From assembly GCF_026151335.1 (NCBI RefSeq), contig NZ_JAMQPP010000002.1: a stretch of DNA of 64,000 nucleotides. The stretch is one strand, 5' to 3'. Positions 18,530 to 26,995 of the stretch are shown here, one piece after another. Source of the stretch: Leptospira_A soteropolitanensis. GTDB taxonomy: Bacteria > Spirochaetota > Leptospiria > Leptospirales > Leptospiraceae. Positions within the stretch are counted from its first letter, which is position 1, and every line of letters begins with the position of its first letter. The position numbers were made by a program, and so were the translations under genes. The notes beneath the pieces are model-generated. The model was not told the origin of the DNA and made no database searches. It saw nothing but the letters and a program-made list of their open reading frames with translations.

Positions 18530-19344
18530 TCTTCTTTTGGTTTTGGCGGATCAGGAAGGCTGAATGGTTTTAAGGGAGGTTTGCCTTTTTCAACAAAGGT
18601 AGCAAATCCTGAAGAAACGTTTACTGTTACATTCTGTGCGGTAACTGCCACAAGCCCCTCATAGCAACTTAAGATTGTATTTCCAGAAGGATCCACCTCG
18701 GTAAGAAAATCGGTTCCTCTTACTTCTGAAACGGCAGATTCTGTCTTTAAAAGAAACATACGTTGGTTTGTTGATGGTTTTTTCTGAATGATGGAGCGAA
18801 TCCTTCCTTTGCGAAGGTAAAGTTCATCAGGTTCTATATCTGATTTCCCTTTTTCCATTATCACATGGCTGTTTTCGGTAATTTCAAATCTTGATCCCGA
18901 TAACAAAAGAAATTGCGCTTCTGAATCTTTGAAAGTCCTCACTTCATCTTTGACATAAAGACCTTCGCCAATGGTGGCCCCGATCCAGTCGGAACTTTTC
19001 CTAGAAACTTTCAAAACTTCTGTTTTTCCCGAGTATCTTTGCAGATCTGCAAGTGGTTTTTTTCCCAAACTTTTTGGAATCCATAATTTCATCCCAGGAA
19101 TGATGAGATTGGGATTATCTATTTGATTGGATTTGAGTAGTTCCTTCCATTTTCTTGGATCATCCAAGTAAGTTTTAGAAATGATACTTAGAGTTTGTCC
19201 TTTTTCTACTATGATGGTGATTCCATCTCCATCCGGTGGCTGGATGACCTGTTTGGATTCAGCGGAAAGTGATTTATATGTTAAATTCGATAAACAAAAT
19301 AATACAAAAAACAAAATAGAAAAAAGATACTTTTTTCTTCCCAT
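18526..19344 (-). CDS. LysM and FecR domain envelope protein
   Basis: The ATG at 19344 gives a typical signal peptide (MGRKKYLFSILFFVLFCLS). An upstream frame back to 19461 exists, but it would make a terminator hairpin coding. Domains: LysM (about 40-90: IIVEKGQTLSIISKTYL...NLIIPGMKLWIP), which binds glycan chains of peptidoglycan, then a FecR-type domain (about 120-230: LYVKDEVRTFKDSEAQFLLLSGSRFEI), used elsewhere for periplasmic sensing. No transmembrane helix other than the signal. The ATG is immediately preceded by the T-run of a hairpin and has no good Shine-Dalgarno, so expression may be unusual. Confidence 0.8.
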   Translation of the reverse strand: MGRKKYLFSILFFVLFCLSNLTYKSLSAESKQVIQPPDGDGITIIVEKGQTLSIISKTYLDDPRKWKELLKSNQIDNPNLIIPGMKLWIPKSLGKKPLADLQRYSGKTEVLKVSRKSSDWIGATIGEGLYVKDEVRTFKDSEAQFLLLSGSRFEITENSHVIMEKGKSDIEPDELYLRKGRIRSIIQKKPSTNQRMFLLKTESAVSEVRGTDFLTEVDPSGNTILSCYEGLVAVTAQNVTVNVSSGFATFVEKGKPPLKPFSLPDPPKPKEE

Positions 19345-19346
19345 AA

Positions 19347-19374
19347 AAAAGGTGGAAGTTTCCCTCCACCTTTT
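19347..19374 (-). terminator. Rho-independent terminator after the EtfD-like gene
   Basis: Ten-base arms AAAAGGTGGA and TCCACCTTTT with an 8-base loop, followed on the minus strand by a T-run. It lies 68 bases after the stop of the iron-sulfur gene and ends 2 bases before the ATG of the LysM-FecR gene, so it separates the two transcripts or controls read-through. Confidence 0.75.
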
Positions 19375-19441
19375 CCAAAGAACAACTAAATTTGTTGCGA
19401 GGAAATTTAGAAATTTCATTTTCACTCGCAACTCTGACTTG

Positions 19442-21544
19442 TTAGTCGATGTTTTCAGCAACTAATTCTGCAATGTCTTTTACTTTTACAGAATCAATTT
19501 TTTCAGCGGCTTTTACACCATCTGTAATCATTGTGATACAGAATGGACAAGCCGTAGCAATGGTCGTAGCACCAGTATCAAGAAGTTGTCCTGTACGTTT
19601 ACTATTCACACGCATACTTTCCGGATTGGATTCATCCACATGTTCTTCCATCCAGTACTGCGCACCACCTGCTCCACAACAAAGTCCTTTGGAGTGATGA
19701 TCTACTGCTTCTTCGATTTTTCCACCAGACACTTTTTTCACAACATCACGAGGATTGTCGTAATTGTTGTTATATCGACCTATGTAACAAGAATCGTGGT
19801 AGGTGTATTTCCCGGTTTTAGCATCATCAGCCACTTTCACATCAATTTTACCTTCTTTAGAAAGTTGGTTGATGTACTCTGAGTGGTGAATGACTTCGAA
19901 GTTTCCACCAAATTGTGGGTATTCGTTTTTGATTGTGTTGTAACAATGTGGACATGCAGTTACGATTTTTTTAATTCCATAACCGTTGATTGTGTCTACG
20001 TTTGTTTGTGCCAAAGTTTGGTATAAATATTCATTACCGCCGCGGCGAGCAGAGTCTCCCGAACATCCTTCTTCCGTTCCAAGGATTCCAAAGTTAACAT
20101 CTGCTTTTTGCATAATTTTGACAAAATCACGAGAGATCTTTTTATTTCTTTCATCAAAAGCACCGGCACAACCTACCCAATAGAGTACGTCCACGTTTTT
20201 GTCTTCTGCTTCTGAAAGAACTTTTACATTAAGGCCTTCTGCCCAGTCTGCTCTTGTATGAGCACCCACACCCCAAGGATTGGAATTGTTTTCCATATTT
20301 GTGAAGGCTTTTTGAAGTTCAGGACTCATTTTTGATTCGGCAAGAACTAGATGACGGCGCATTTCAATGATGGCGTTCACTTGGTTATTTCCTACAGGGC
20401 ATGCTTCTACACACGCATAACAAGTAGTACATCCCCAAAGTGCTTCTTCACTTAAACCTTCGTGCGAGTTGATGACTCCTGTTTCTAGGGCAGCCACTGC
20501 TTCTGCTGCTTCTTCAGGAGTTTTTCCAGCACGTGCAGCTGCTACTTCTGGCATTTTCTCTAACATTTGGTGTTTAAGTTCTACAATGATAGCTTTTGGG
20601 TTTAGGACTTTTCCTGTTCGGTTGGCAGGACATTCCACTTGGCAACGTCCACATTCGATACAAGACATACCATCGAGTAGGTTTGGCCAAGGAAAATCTT
20701 CCACACGGTTGGAACCCCAAACTGCATTTTCATCATCTAAATTGAGTTTAGAAAGTTGGCCTTTCGGAGTGTCAGTCGCAAGGAAGTAGTTAAACGGAGC
20801 AAAAATTAAGTGAGCGTGTTTGGAAGTTGGAACATACAACATAAAAGCAAACACGGTAAGGATATGACCCCACCACATGATTTGGAAAACAGTATCAGCA
20901 GAAGAATTGGCAACACCAATCGATTCCCAAACAGATCCAATCGCACCATCAATAAGACCTGCATGAGAAAAGTAAGTTGCTGCAACGGTTTTTGCACCAT
21001 TTCCCAGTAAGGTGGTTACCATAAGGGTTGCAATCATACTGATCACTACTGCAGAAGCAGGAGAGTGAACATCAAGACCTTTTGCTTTTTTGATCCAACG
21101 TCTCCAAGCAAAGAAACCAAGACCTGTGAGTACAAGAATGGAAACATAGTTTACCGCTTGTTCATAGATATGATTTGCTGATTCACCAAAAAGAAATTCA
21201 GGAAGAGCAAATTTGTAAGGATCTTCCATAACATAACCAAATACACCTGCCACCATTTGGCTTGTTGTGTGGATGGTATACACTAGAAATCCGTAGAACA
21301 CAAATGCGTGCATGATACCGCGTACTGGTTCCCGGAAATTTTTCTTTTGTAGGACAACGTTTATTAAAAAACTTTTGAGACGAAATCCAATATTTAGGTT
21401 CTTTTTCGCATCTTCATTGAAGAAAGCAGGACGACCATTGAAGATCAGTCCGAGCCTATAAAGGATGGCGCGGACAAAGACAATGTTTGCCACGACGAAA
21501 AATGCTGTGAATAATAGGTGAAAGAGAATTCTTCCGATATCCAT
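19442..21544 (-). CDS. Membrane iron-sulfur oxidoreductase with CCG domains (EtfD/GlpC/HdrD type)
   Basis: 700 residues. The first 270 or so contain several transmembrane helices with NarI-like character, which can carry haem. Two 4Fe-4S motifs follow: CIECGRCQVEC (about 293-305) and CTTCYACVEAC (about 368-380). Two CCG domains close the protein (GCAG...GCSGDSARRGG and HDSC...LCCGAGGAQ). This architecture matches membrane ETF:quinone oxidoreductases (EtfD/FadF) and HdrD-like proteins that pass electrons to the quinone pool. Leptospira live on fatty acids, so a role in oxidising electron-transfer flavoprotein and reducing menaquinone is plausible, but no etfAB is in the window. Confidence 0.82.
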   Translation of the reverse strand: MDIGRILFHLLFTAFFVVANIVFVRAILYRLGLIFNGRPAFFNEDAKKNLNIGFRLKSFLINVVLQKKNFREPVRGIMHAFVFYGFLVYTIHTTSQMVAGVFGYVMEDPYKFALPEFLFGESANHIYEQAVNYVSILVLTGLGFFAWRRWIKKAKGLDVHSPASAVVISMIATLMVTTLLGNGAKTVAATYFSHAGLIDGAIGSVWESIGVANSSADTVFQIMWWGHILTVFAFMLYVPTSKHAHLIFAPFNYFLATDTPKGQLSKLNLDDENAVWGSNRVEDFPWPNLLDGMSCIECGRCQVECPANRTGKVLNPKAIIVELKHQMLEKMPEVAAARAGKTPEEAAEAVAALETGVINSHEGLSEEALWGCTTCYACVEACPVGNNQVNAIIEMRRHLVLAESKMSPELQKAFTNMENNSNPWGVGAHTRADWAEGLNVKVLSEAEDKNVDVLYWVGCAGAFDERNKKISRDFVKIMQKADVNFGILGTEEGCSGDSARRGGNEYLYQTLAQTNVDTINGYGIKKIVTACPHCYNTIKNEYPQFGGNFEVIHHSEYINQLSKEGKIDVKVADDAKTGKYTYHDSCYIGRYNNNYDNPRDVVKKVSGGKIEEAVDHHSKGLCCGAGGAQYWMEEHVDESNPESMRVNSKRTGQLLDTGATTIATACPFCITMITDGVKAAEKIDSVKVKDIAELVAENID

Positions 21545-21667
21545 TTATGTTTATGCCCTTAAGGTGTTTGGTATTTCCTAGGATTTGTATAGAAAAATGA
21601 ATGTCCAGGAAAATTCGGTTTTTACAGGGATCTGTCAGCAGATTTCCTGTCCAAGTAGGTAGAGATC

Positions 21668-22777
21668 ATGAACTTAGACTCGTTTTCATTTAGCCCAAAA
21701 GACCCTAGTGATGCCATCCTTTTGCGTGCGGCAGAGGGCAAACGCATCTCTCCTGAGGAAGCCCTCATCCTTTACCAAGAAGGCGATTTTTTAAAGATCC
21801 AAATGGTGGCGCGGTTTCTTCGGGAGAAGGTGAGACCTCATTCAGAAGCCAGTTACACAATGTTTCGGGTAGTCAATTATACCAACTATTGCAATGTAGA
21901 GTGCAATTTTTGTTCCTTTATGGACGAGATAGGGAATGGAAAAGGATATGTACTCTCGAAAGAAGAGATCCTACAAAAAATGGATTACGCTGTAGAAGAA
22001 GGGGCGGACCAAATGTTCCTCCAAGGGGGGGTCTATCCAAACCTTCCTTTCGAATATTATTTAGATGTGATTCGCACCGTAAAAGCAAAATACCCAAAGA
22101 TGCATATCCGTGCCTTTTCTCCTGTGGAAGTGATCAATTTAGAAACTATTACGGGTAAACCTTTACGTGAAGTATTACTCATTTTAAAAGAAGCAGGCCT
22201 TGATTCGGTTCCAGGGGCTGGGGCTGAAATTCTCACAGAGAGAATGCGCCAAATCATTTCTCCAAAAAAAGCCAGTGTATCAGAATGGGTAAGAGCGATG
22301 GAAACCTGTCACGAAGTGGGACTTCTTGGATCTGCCAATGTCGTATTTGGATCGGAAGAAACAGAGGAAGAGGTGATCGAACACTTATCTGTCGTTCGAG
22401 ACCTCCAAGACCGCACAGGTGGATTTTTATCTTTTATCCCTTGGACCTTCCAACCACAGACCAAAAGGTTCAAAGTAAGACCCGTTCCCACTCATGAATA
22501 CTTAAAGGTTCTTGGGATCTGCCGGATCTTCCTAGACAATATCAAACATATCGAAACTTCCGTTATGGTTCTTGGAAAAGGTGTGGGGCAACTGGCACTC
22601 TATTCCGGGGCAGATGATATTTCTTCTGTTGTCATTGAAGAAAATGTACTTCGTTCCTTCGGGCTAAAAACAGAAAAGGAAGCACGTAAGTTTTTAAAAG
22701 AAGGAGGATTCCAGCCCATCCGAAGGAATTTAATGTACGAAGAAGAATACGAAGGCAATCGAGCCGGAGTGGAATAA
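21668..22777 (+). CDS. mqnC: Cyclic dehypoxanthinyl futalosine synthase MqnC
   Basis: Radical SAM enzyme of 369 residues. The cluster motif CNVECNFC (about 76-83) and the later LQGGVYP, RAFSPVEV, GAGAEIL and FIPWTFQPQ segments match MqnC rather than MqnE. MqnC cyclises dehypoxanthinyl futalosine in the futalosine route to menaquinone. Together with mqnA elsewhere in this window it shows that the organism makes menaquinone this way. The usual GGGAE motif is GAGAE here. Convergent with the GGDEF gene. Confidence 0.9.
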   Translation: MNLDSFSFSPKDPSDAILLRAAEGKRISPEEALILYQEGDFLKIQMVARFLREKVRPHSEASYTMFRVVNYTNYCNVECNFCSFMDEIGNGKGYVLSKEEILQKMDYAVEEGADQMFLQGGVYPNLPFEYYLDVIRTVKAKYPKMHIRAFSPVEVINLETITGKPLREVLLILKEAGLDSVPGAGAEILTERMRQIISPKKASVSEWVRAMETCHEVGLLGSANVVFGSEETEEEVIEHLSVVRDLQDRTGGFLSFIPWTFQPQTKRFKVRPVPTHEYLKVLGICRIFLDNIKHIETSVMVLGKGVGQLALYSGADDISSVVIEENVLRSFGLKTEKEARKFLKEGGFQPIRRNLMYEEEYEGNRAGVE

Positions 22778-22838
22778 ATTGTCAATCCCTTGCAACCTGT
22801 AGTTTTTTAGCTTAAAGCTAATAGAAAGTAGAGGAGGC

Positions 22839-22868
22839 AAAAAAAAAGACGGGCTTTCACCCATCTTT
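22839..22868 (-). terminator. Rho-independent terminator of the diguanylate cyclase gene
   Basis: On the minus strand: stem AAAGATGGG, loop TGAAAG, stem CCCGTCTTT (one G-T pair), then a run of nine T (the tail overlaps the stem end). It lies about 90 bases beyond the GGDEF stop. Read on the plus strand the stem has a mismatch and no T-run, so it is weaker for mqnC. The remainder of the 22778-22959 gap shows nothing else certain. Confidence 0.75.
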
Positions 22869-22959
22869 GGAATTTTACACCTTATCCGTTATGGACATAA
22901 ACTGAGAATCAGTCTCAATTTTAATACTCCAGATTTTTGATATCTTGTCTATCATTTTT

Positions 22960-24153
22960 TTAAGATTCTATCAGTGTGATTCGGTTTCTCCCCTCATTTT
23001 TCGAGGTATAGAGAGCCGTGTCAATTTTGTGGTATAGTTCGTCAAAACTGGGATCATCTTCGGGACGAAAAAGTGTGGCTCCAATTGATACAGTTAAAGT
23101 AAGGAATTCGCCAGGTTGGTTGTGGATCGGGATTTGTAGTCGCTCTAGTTTTTCACGAATCGATTCGGCAAGAACCTGCAGACCTTCTTTATCAATGGGG
23201 GATACAAGAAGACAAAATTCATCTCCCCCTATCCGCGCTGCAATGTCTGTGATCCTTGTCCTGGATTTTACCGTTTTCGCAAATGCCTGGATGGCAAGAT
23301 CTCCTTGTTTGTGACCGTATTTATCATTAATTGCTTTGAGACGGTCTAAATCCAAAATCACAAGTCCGATGATAAACCCTTCTCGGTTGGATCTTTTTTT
23401 ATAGAGATCAAACTGTTCTAGCAGATGACGCCTGTTAAATAGTTCAGTCATCGAATCCACCCGGGAGAGATCTTCTATTTTTTGATTGATACGGAGTAAT
23501 TTCCCTACAGTGATCCGTAATCTTGCCTTTACCCGGTATTCTTCAAACCGCCAGTAGTTGATGAGGAGGTTTGCCACAAATCCAAAAGCTAGTAAAAAGG
23601 AAACTATCAGCACATCTTGATAAAAGACAAAACGATCAAAACCTTGGATTCGCGAAAAATTTAAATGTAAGGGGATGAAGACAGCAATGTACAAGGTGGA
23701 AAGAAGTAGAATTCGGAAAGGTTCAATCCATAGAAGGATCGAGGCACTGGCGATGACAATGGCCGAACCAAATAGATAATAAGCATGGTTCGGTTTATCA
23801 TAGACCATCATGGGTATATAGAGTAAAATGAGGCCGATAAGTACAAGACTTGTAATCCCGTAAATATGTCTTTGGAAAAGTTTTACCCTCTTTTTTCCAA
23901 AGAGATAAACAAAAAAACAAATAGCAAGCGACGAGATTCTGAAAAAAGCAATCCAGAAACTAGCTTCTTTGGTTCGCACGAGGGAATCGACAAACAGAAG
24001 AGAGATGATGGCTGTAAAGGCCGTCATCACACTAAAAATCTGTAGCGAAGAGCCTATGTCGGAAATATTTGTGGCGGTGAAACTAGGATGGTAGGTTCGT
24101 AAAAACATTTTACGAAATACAAAGAAGTATCTTTTGAATGTATGCCTGCGCAT
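22960..24153 (-). CDS. Membrane diguanylate cyclase (GGDEF)
   Basis: 397 residues. Residues about 30-215 contain six or so transmembrane helices. A short linker leads to a GGDEF domain (about 235-397) with an intact RIGGDEF active site. The preceding RITD matches the RxxD inhibitory site in the standard RxxDxxxRxGGDEF spacing, so product inhibition is expected. It makes cyclic di-GMP from two GTP. The input signal sensed by the membrane part is unknown; no known sensor domain is recognised. No phosphodiesterase is adjacent. Confidence 0.92.
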   Translation of the reverse strand: MRRHTFKRYFFVFRKMFLRTYHPSFTATNISDIGSSLQIFSVMTAFTAIISLLFVDSLVRTKEASFWIAFFRISSLAICFFVYLFGKKRVKLFQRHIYGITSLVLIGLILLYIPMMVYDKPNHAYYLFGSAIVIASASILLWIEPFRILLLSTLYIAVFIPLHLNFSRIQGFDRFVFYQDVLIVSFLLAFGFVANLLINYWRFEEYRVKARLRITVGKLLRINQKIEDLSRVDSMTELFNRRHLLEQFDLYKKRSNREGFIIGLVILDLDRLKAINDKYGHKQGDLAIQAFAKTVKSRTRITDIAARIGGDEFCLLVSPIDKEGLQVLAESIREKLERLQIPIHNQPGEFLTLTVSIGATLFRPEDDPSFDELYHKIDTALYTSKNEGRNRITLIES

Positions 24154-24209
24154 GTACGAACCAGAACTAAAAATACAGAAAATCTAAGATCTGTAAACCA
24201 TTTCCTGAA

Positions 24210-25028
24210 CTAGAAAATAATTACCTTTCTTTGAGATTTGGCAAGGACTTCGGGAATCGTCAATCCATCACTTCCCAATGTTCGAATCTTTTCACCATTG
24301 GAATATAGAATTACCCCTTTGATTCCAAAATTTCCAATCATGGTATAGGCTATTTGGTCTAGTCTGTCTTTTAATATCTCCATACTTCCGCCATAACCGA
24401 TGTCTTCCGAAATGGAGAGGTGGAGGATTCCGTTGTCCAATCGATAATTAGGTTCCATACGAATTTTTTTAGACAAAGCTGAAAGAACGCCTTTTCCTTT
24501 TTCTTCTGGATTTGGTCCTTTGGTTAATTCTTGGAATAAAAAAGGAATCGGATCTCCACCCGGAAATTCCCGGCTAAGTTTGACTAATTGCGATTGGCTG
24601 TTTTTACCAGTTCCGTAAAATTTTAAAAAATACACTGACAAATAACCAGCATCCGCTTGCAGGCGTTTGCCGGGGCCAGGAAACCTATCTTCGGGAAGGG
24701 TGATTTCTGGAATGGTATCATCCATTAGTTTTGTCTGTGGTTTTGGTTTTGGCAAAGTATCCGGAAAGGTTTGCGTGAGGACTTCTTCCTCCCAGTTTAA
24801 ATCATCTTCCCAATTTTCTTTGGTAAATGGATCAGAGGGTTCTGCAAATTTAGCCCTTTCTTGAGACTTTCCAATATTGCGAAATCCTTGTTTGGGAAGG
24901 AAACTTCCAGTGGCTTTGGGATCAAATCCCATCGACTTTTCGATGAGTACCAGTACAAGAAAGATTCCGCCAATCAAATAGCGTAATGATTTCCATTTGT
25001 CTTCTTGAATTTGGGGATGTACCGCCAC
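24210..25028 (-). CDS. GerMN domain protein, single membrane anchor
   Basis: A GTG-started 272-residue product with an N-terminal hydrophobic helix (about 16-32), a low-complexity proline/acid linker and a C-terminal GerMN domain (about 125-265): LSVYFLKFYGTGKNSQ, ELTKGPNPEEKGKGVLSAL, LDNGILHLSISED and a closing strand. GerMN domains occur in spore GerM, lipoprotein LpqB and other envelope proteins and are thought to bind glycan or protein partners. No ribosome binding site is obvious before the GTG. The exact role is unknown. Confidence 0.7.
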   Translation of the reverse strand: MAVHPQIQEDKWKSLRYLIGGIFLVLVLIEKSMGFDPKATGSFLPKQGFRNIGKSQERAKFAEPSDPFTKENWEDDLNWEEEVLTQTFPDTLPKPKPQTKLMDDTIPEITLPEDRFPGPGKRLQADAGYLSVYFLKFYGTGKNSQSQLVKLSREFPGGDPIPFLFQELTKGPNPEEKGKGVLSALSKKIRMEPNYRLDNGILHLSISEDIGYGGSMEILKDRLDQIAYTMIGNFGIKGVILYSNGEKIRTLGSDGLTIPEVLAKSQRKVIIF

Positions 25029-25062
25029 AGTATCAATGTCGGAAAAGTAGAGAGTTTCGAAT

Positions 25063-25707
25063 TTAAAAAAAATCTTTTAAAGTGGTTAAATTATCGAATT
25101 TCCAATCGAAATCGGGAATTTCTCCGGGAAGGCCGTGACCGTAGGTACAGAAACCAAAGGGGCATCCGTTTTCTCTTGCCGCTTCCCAGTCACTATGCCT
25201 ATCTCCAATCATCGCAATGGCACTTGGTTCTAAATTGTATTTACGAACATACTCTGCAAGGATCTCACCTTTGGTATGGATTGTGTCTTGGTTGATGACA
25301 ACAATTGGTTCAAAGTATTGTAACACTCCTGCTGTATCCAAAACGGTTTCAATATAAGCTTTTCTTCCGTTGGAGGCACAAGTAATGGTATATCCCTTTT
25401 CTTTGAGATAATGGATGGTAGAGCCGACACCCGCATAAAAATCACCACCACCACTGCGGATGGAGTCACAGAGTAAATCTAGTACTCTTCCAGAAATCTG
25501 GTCTCGTTCGGATTCAGGAAGGTCTGGCAATAGATTTTTAAAGATGGTGCGAACTGGTTTCCCAATCTCATTCATAATCTGGTCATGACTCGGCAAGGAC
25601 GTGATTTTTCCCGTCTTTTGTGCAAACTCTTCGATTGCCTGCACATAGGTCTTAAAGATTATGGATTCTGAGGAAAATAAGGTCCCATCGACATCGAAGG
25701 CGACCAT
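25063..25707 (-). CDS. HAD-superfamily hydrolase (phosphoglycolate phosphatase-like)
   Basis: The ATG at 25707 is chosen because GGGGGA lies 8 bases upstream and the protein then opens with MVAFDVDGTLF, the first HAD motif with the nucleophilic aspartate. Motif II (CASNGRK), the lysine region and motif IV (MIGDRHSDWEAA) are present, and a helical cap (about 20-90) makes it class C1 like Gph and pyrophosphatase PpaX. Substrate is not determined by these motifs. The longer GTG-started frame reaches 25743. Divergent from kamA. Confidence 0.85.
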   Translation of the reverse strand: MVAFDVDGTLFSSESIIFKTYVQAIEEFAQKTGKITSLPSHDQIMNEIGKPVRTIFKNLLPDLPESERDQISGRVLDLLCDSIRSGGGDFYAGVGSTIHYLKEKGYTITCASNGRKAYIETVLDTAGVLQYFEPIVVINQDTIHTKGEILAEYVRKYNLEPSAIAMIGDRHSDWEAARENGCPFGFCTYGHGLPGEIPDFDWKFDNLTTLKDFF

Positions 25708-25789
25708 GCGGATTTCCCCCAGGCGGTTTTCTTGCATTACCACCAGAAAAGAATTTGGCGGTCTCTTGGCAAGTAAGGAATTGGAAGTT

Positions 25790-26995
25790 ATGCTCGTGCA
25801 AAGCAGTTTATCAGAAGTTCTTAAGGCGCGCGAAGAGTTGTATACTCGGACGAATTGGACGGATCACACCTCGCAGTTACAGAATCGTGTGAAAGGAGAG
25901 GACTTATCTCGTTATTTTGTTCTCACGGAATCGGAAATCATCGGAATTAAAGAAACCATTCGTTTGCATGTTTCTACCACTCCATATTACCTGTCTTTGT
26001 CGAGTCCTGATGATCCGAGTTGTCCGATTCGAAAAATGATTGTTCCCAGATCAGAAGAGGCAGTCCTTTCCTCGGAAGAAAGTAGTGATCCCTTGGATGA
26101 AGAAAGGCTAAGCCCTGTTCGTGGGCTGACTCATATGTATCCCAATCGGGTACTATTATTTTCCAACCATTCCTGCAGTGTGTATTGTCGCCATTGTATG
26201 CGAGGCCGAAAGGTTTCTTCCAATGAAGAAAGAATGGAAAAAGCGGATTTGGAGAGGGCATTTGATTACATACGAAACCATCCTGAGATAGAAGATGTAG
26301 TCATCAGCGGTGGAGATCCTCTCAACTTAAGCGATGCTAGAATCGAATGGATCCTCTCTGAGTTAAACTCGATCCCACATGTAAAAATCTGTAGATTGGG
26401 CACAAGAAACCCAGTCACTTTACCATTTAGGATCACTGAAGCCTTATGCAAAATCATTGAAAAATATAACAACGAGCAACTATCTATTTTTTGTAACACT
26501 CAGTTCAATCATCCAAAAGAATGCACCCAAGAATCTAAAGAAGCGGTCCTTCGGTTATTAAAAGTAGGTGTATCAGTCGGGAACCAGTCTGTTCTTTTAA
26601 AAGGGATTAACGATGAGGAAGAGACCATGCTTAGTCTTCATAAAAAACTTTTGGAAATGCGAGTTCGTGCTTATTATCTTTATGACCCGGAGCTCATCCC
26701 TGGATCTCGGGGTTTTCGAACTCCACTTGCCCGTGGGATAGAAATTGTAGAATACATGAGAGGTAAAATTGGAGGGATGGGGATTCCCCAATTTGTGAAT
26801 GACCTTCCTGGTGGAGGTGGCAAAATTACCATTTCACCTAACTGGTATTTGGGGTATATTCCCAAAACCCGCCAACATGTATTTCGATCAGCAGTCACAA
26901 AAAAAATACATTTATCCTTCGAACCTGTAGATTCCACCAAAGAATCCTATTACCCTGTTCTCAGTGATGCTGATTTGGAGAAACTGGGATTATGA
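25790..26995 (+). CDS. KamA family radical SAM aminomutase (lysine 2,3-aminomutase-like)
   Basis: A 401-residue protein started at the ATG 25790 (GGAAG just upstream). The cluster cysteines are C129, C133 and C136 (CSVYCRHC). PGGGGK provides the PLP lysine K345, and D338 is present. With a constant shift of 8, these match D330 and K337 of Clostridium lysine 2,3-aminomutase, but the second lysine-binding aspartate (D293) is E301 here. Known reaction of the family: PLP- and SAM-dependent migration of an alpha-amino group to the beta carbon. The gene is the first of three joined by ATGA overlaps with an ATP-grasp ligase and a haem-oxygenase-like enzyme. It is longer than EpmB-type EF-P modifying enzymes. 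Confidence 0.88.
   Translation: MLVQSSLSEVLKAREELYTRTNWTDHTSQLQNRVKGEDLSRYFVLTESEIIGIKETIRLHVSTTPYYLSLSSPDDPSCPIRKMIVPRSEEAVLSSEESSDPLDEERLSPVRGLTHMYPNRVLLFSNHSCSVYCRHCMRGRKVSSNEERMEKADLERAFDYIRNHPEIEDVVISGGDPLNLSDARIEWILSELNSIPHVKICRLGTRNPVTLPFRITEALCKIIEKYNNEQLSIFCNTQFNHPKECTQESKEAVLRLLKVGVSVGNQSVLLKGINDEEETMLSLHKKLLEMRVRAYYLYDPELIPGSRGFRTPLARGIEIVEYMRGKIGGMGIPQFVNDLPGGGGKITISPNWYLGYIPKTRQHVFRSAVTKKIHLSFEPVDSTKESYYPVLSDADLEKLGL

Noticed and set aside
19345..19461. Upstream in-frame extension of the LysM-FecR gene
   Set aside because: It would translate through the terminator hairpin and place 39 residues before a normal signal peptide.
21606..21649. CAGGAAA/TTTCCTG repeat with a small nested stem upstream of mqnC
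   Set aside because: Arms of 7 and 5 bases at this distance are expected by chance, and no ribosome binding site is covered.
22807..22821. TTAGCTT-A-AAGCTAA palindrome after mqnC
   Set aside because: No T-run follows and the arms are AT-rich; may be a weak mRNA end but not a convincing terminator or operator.
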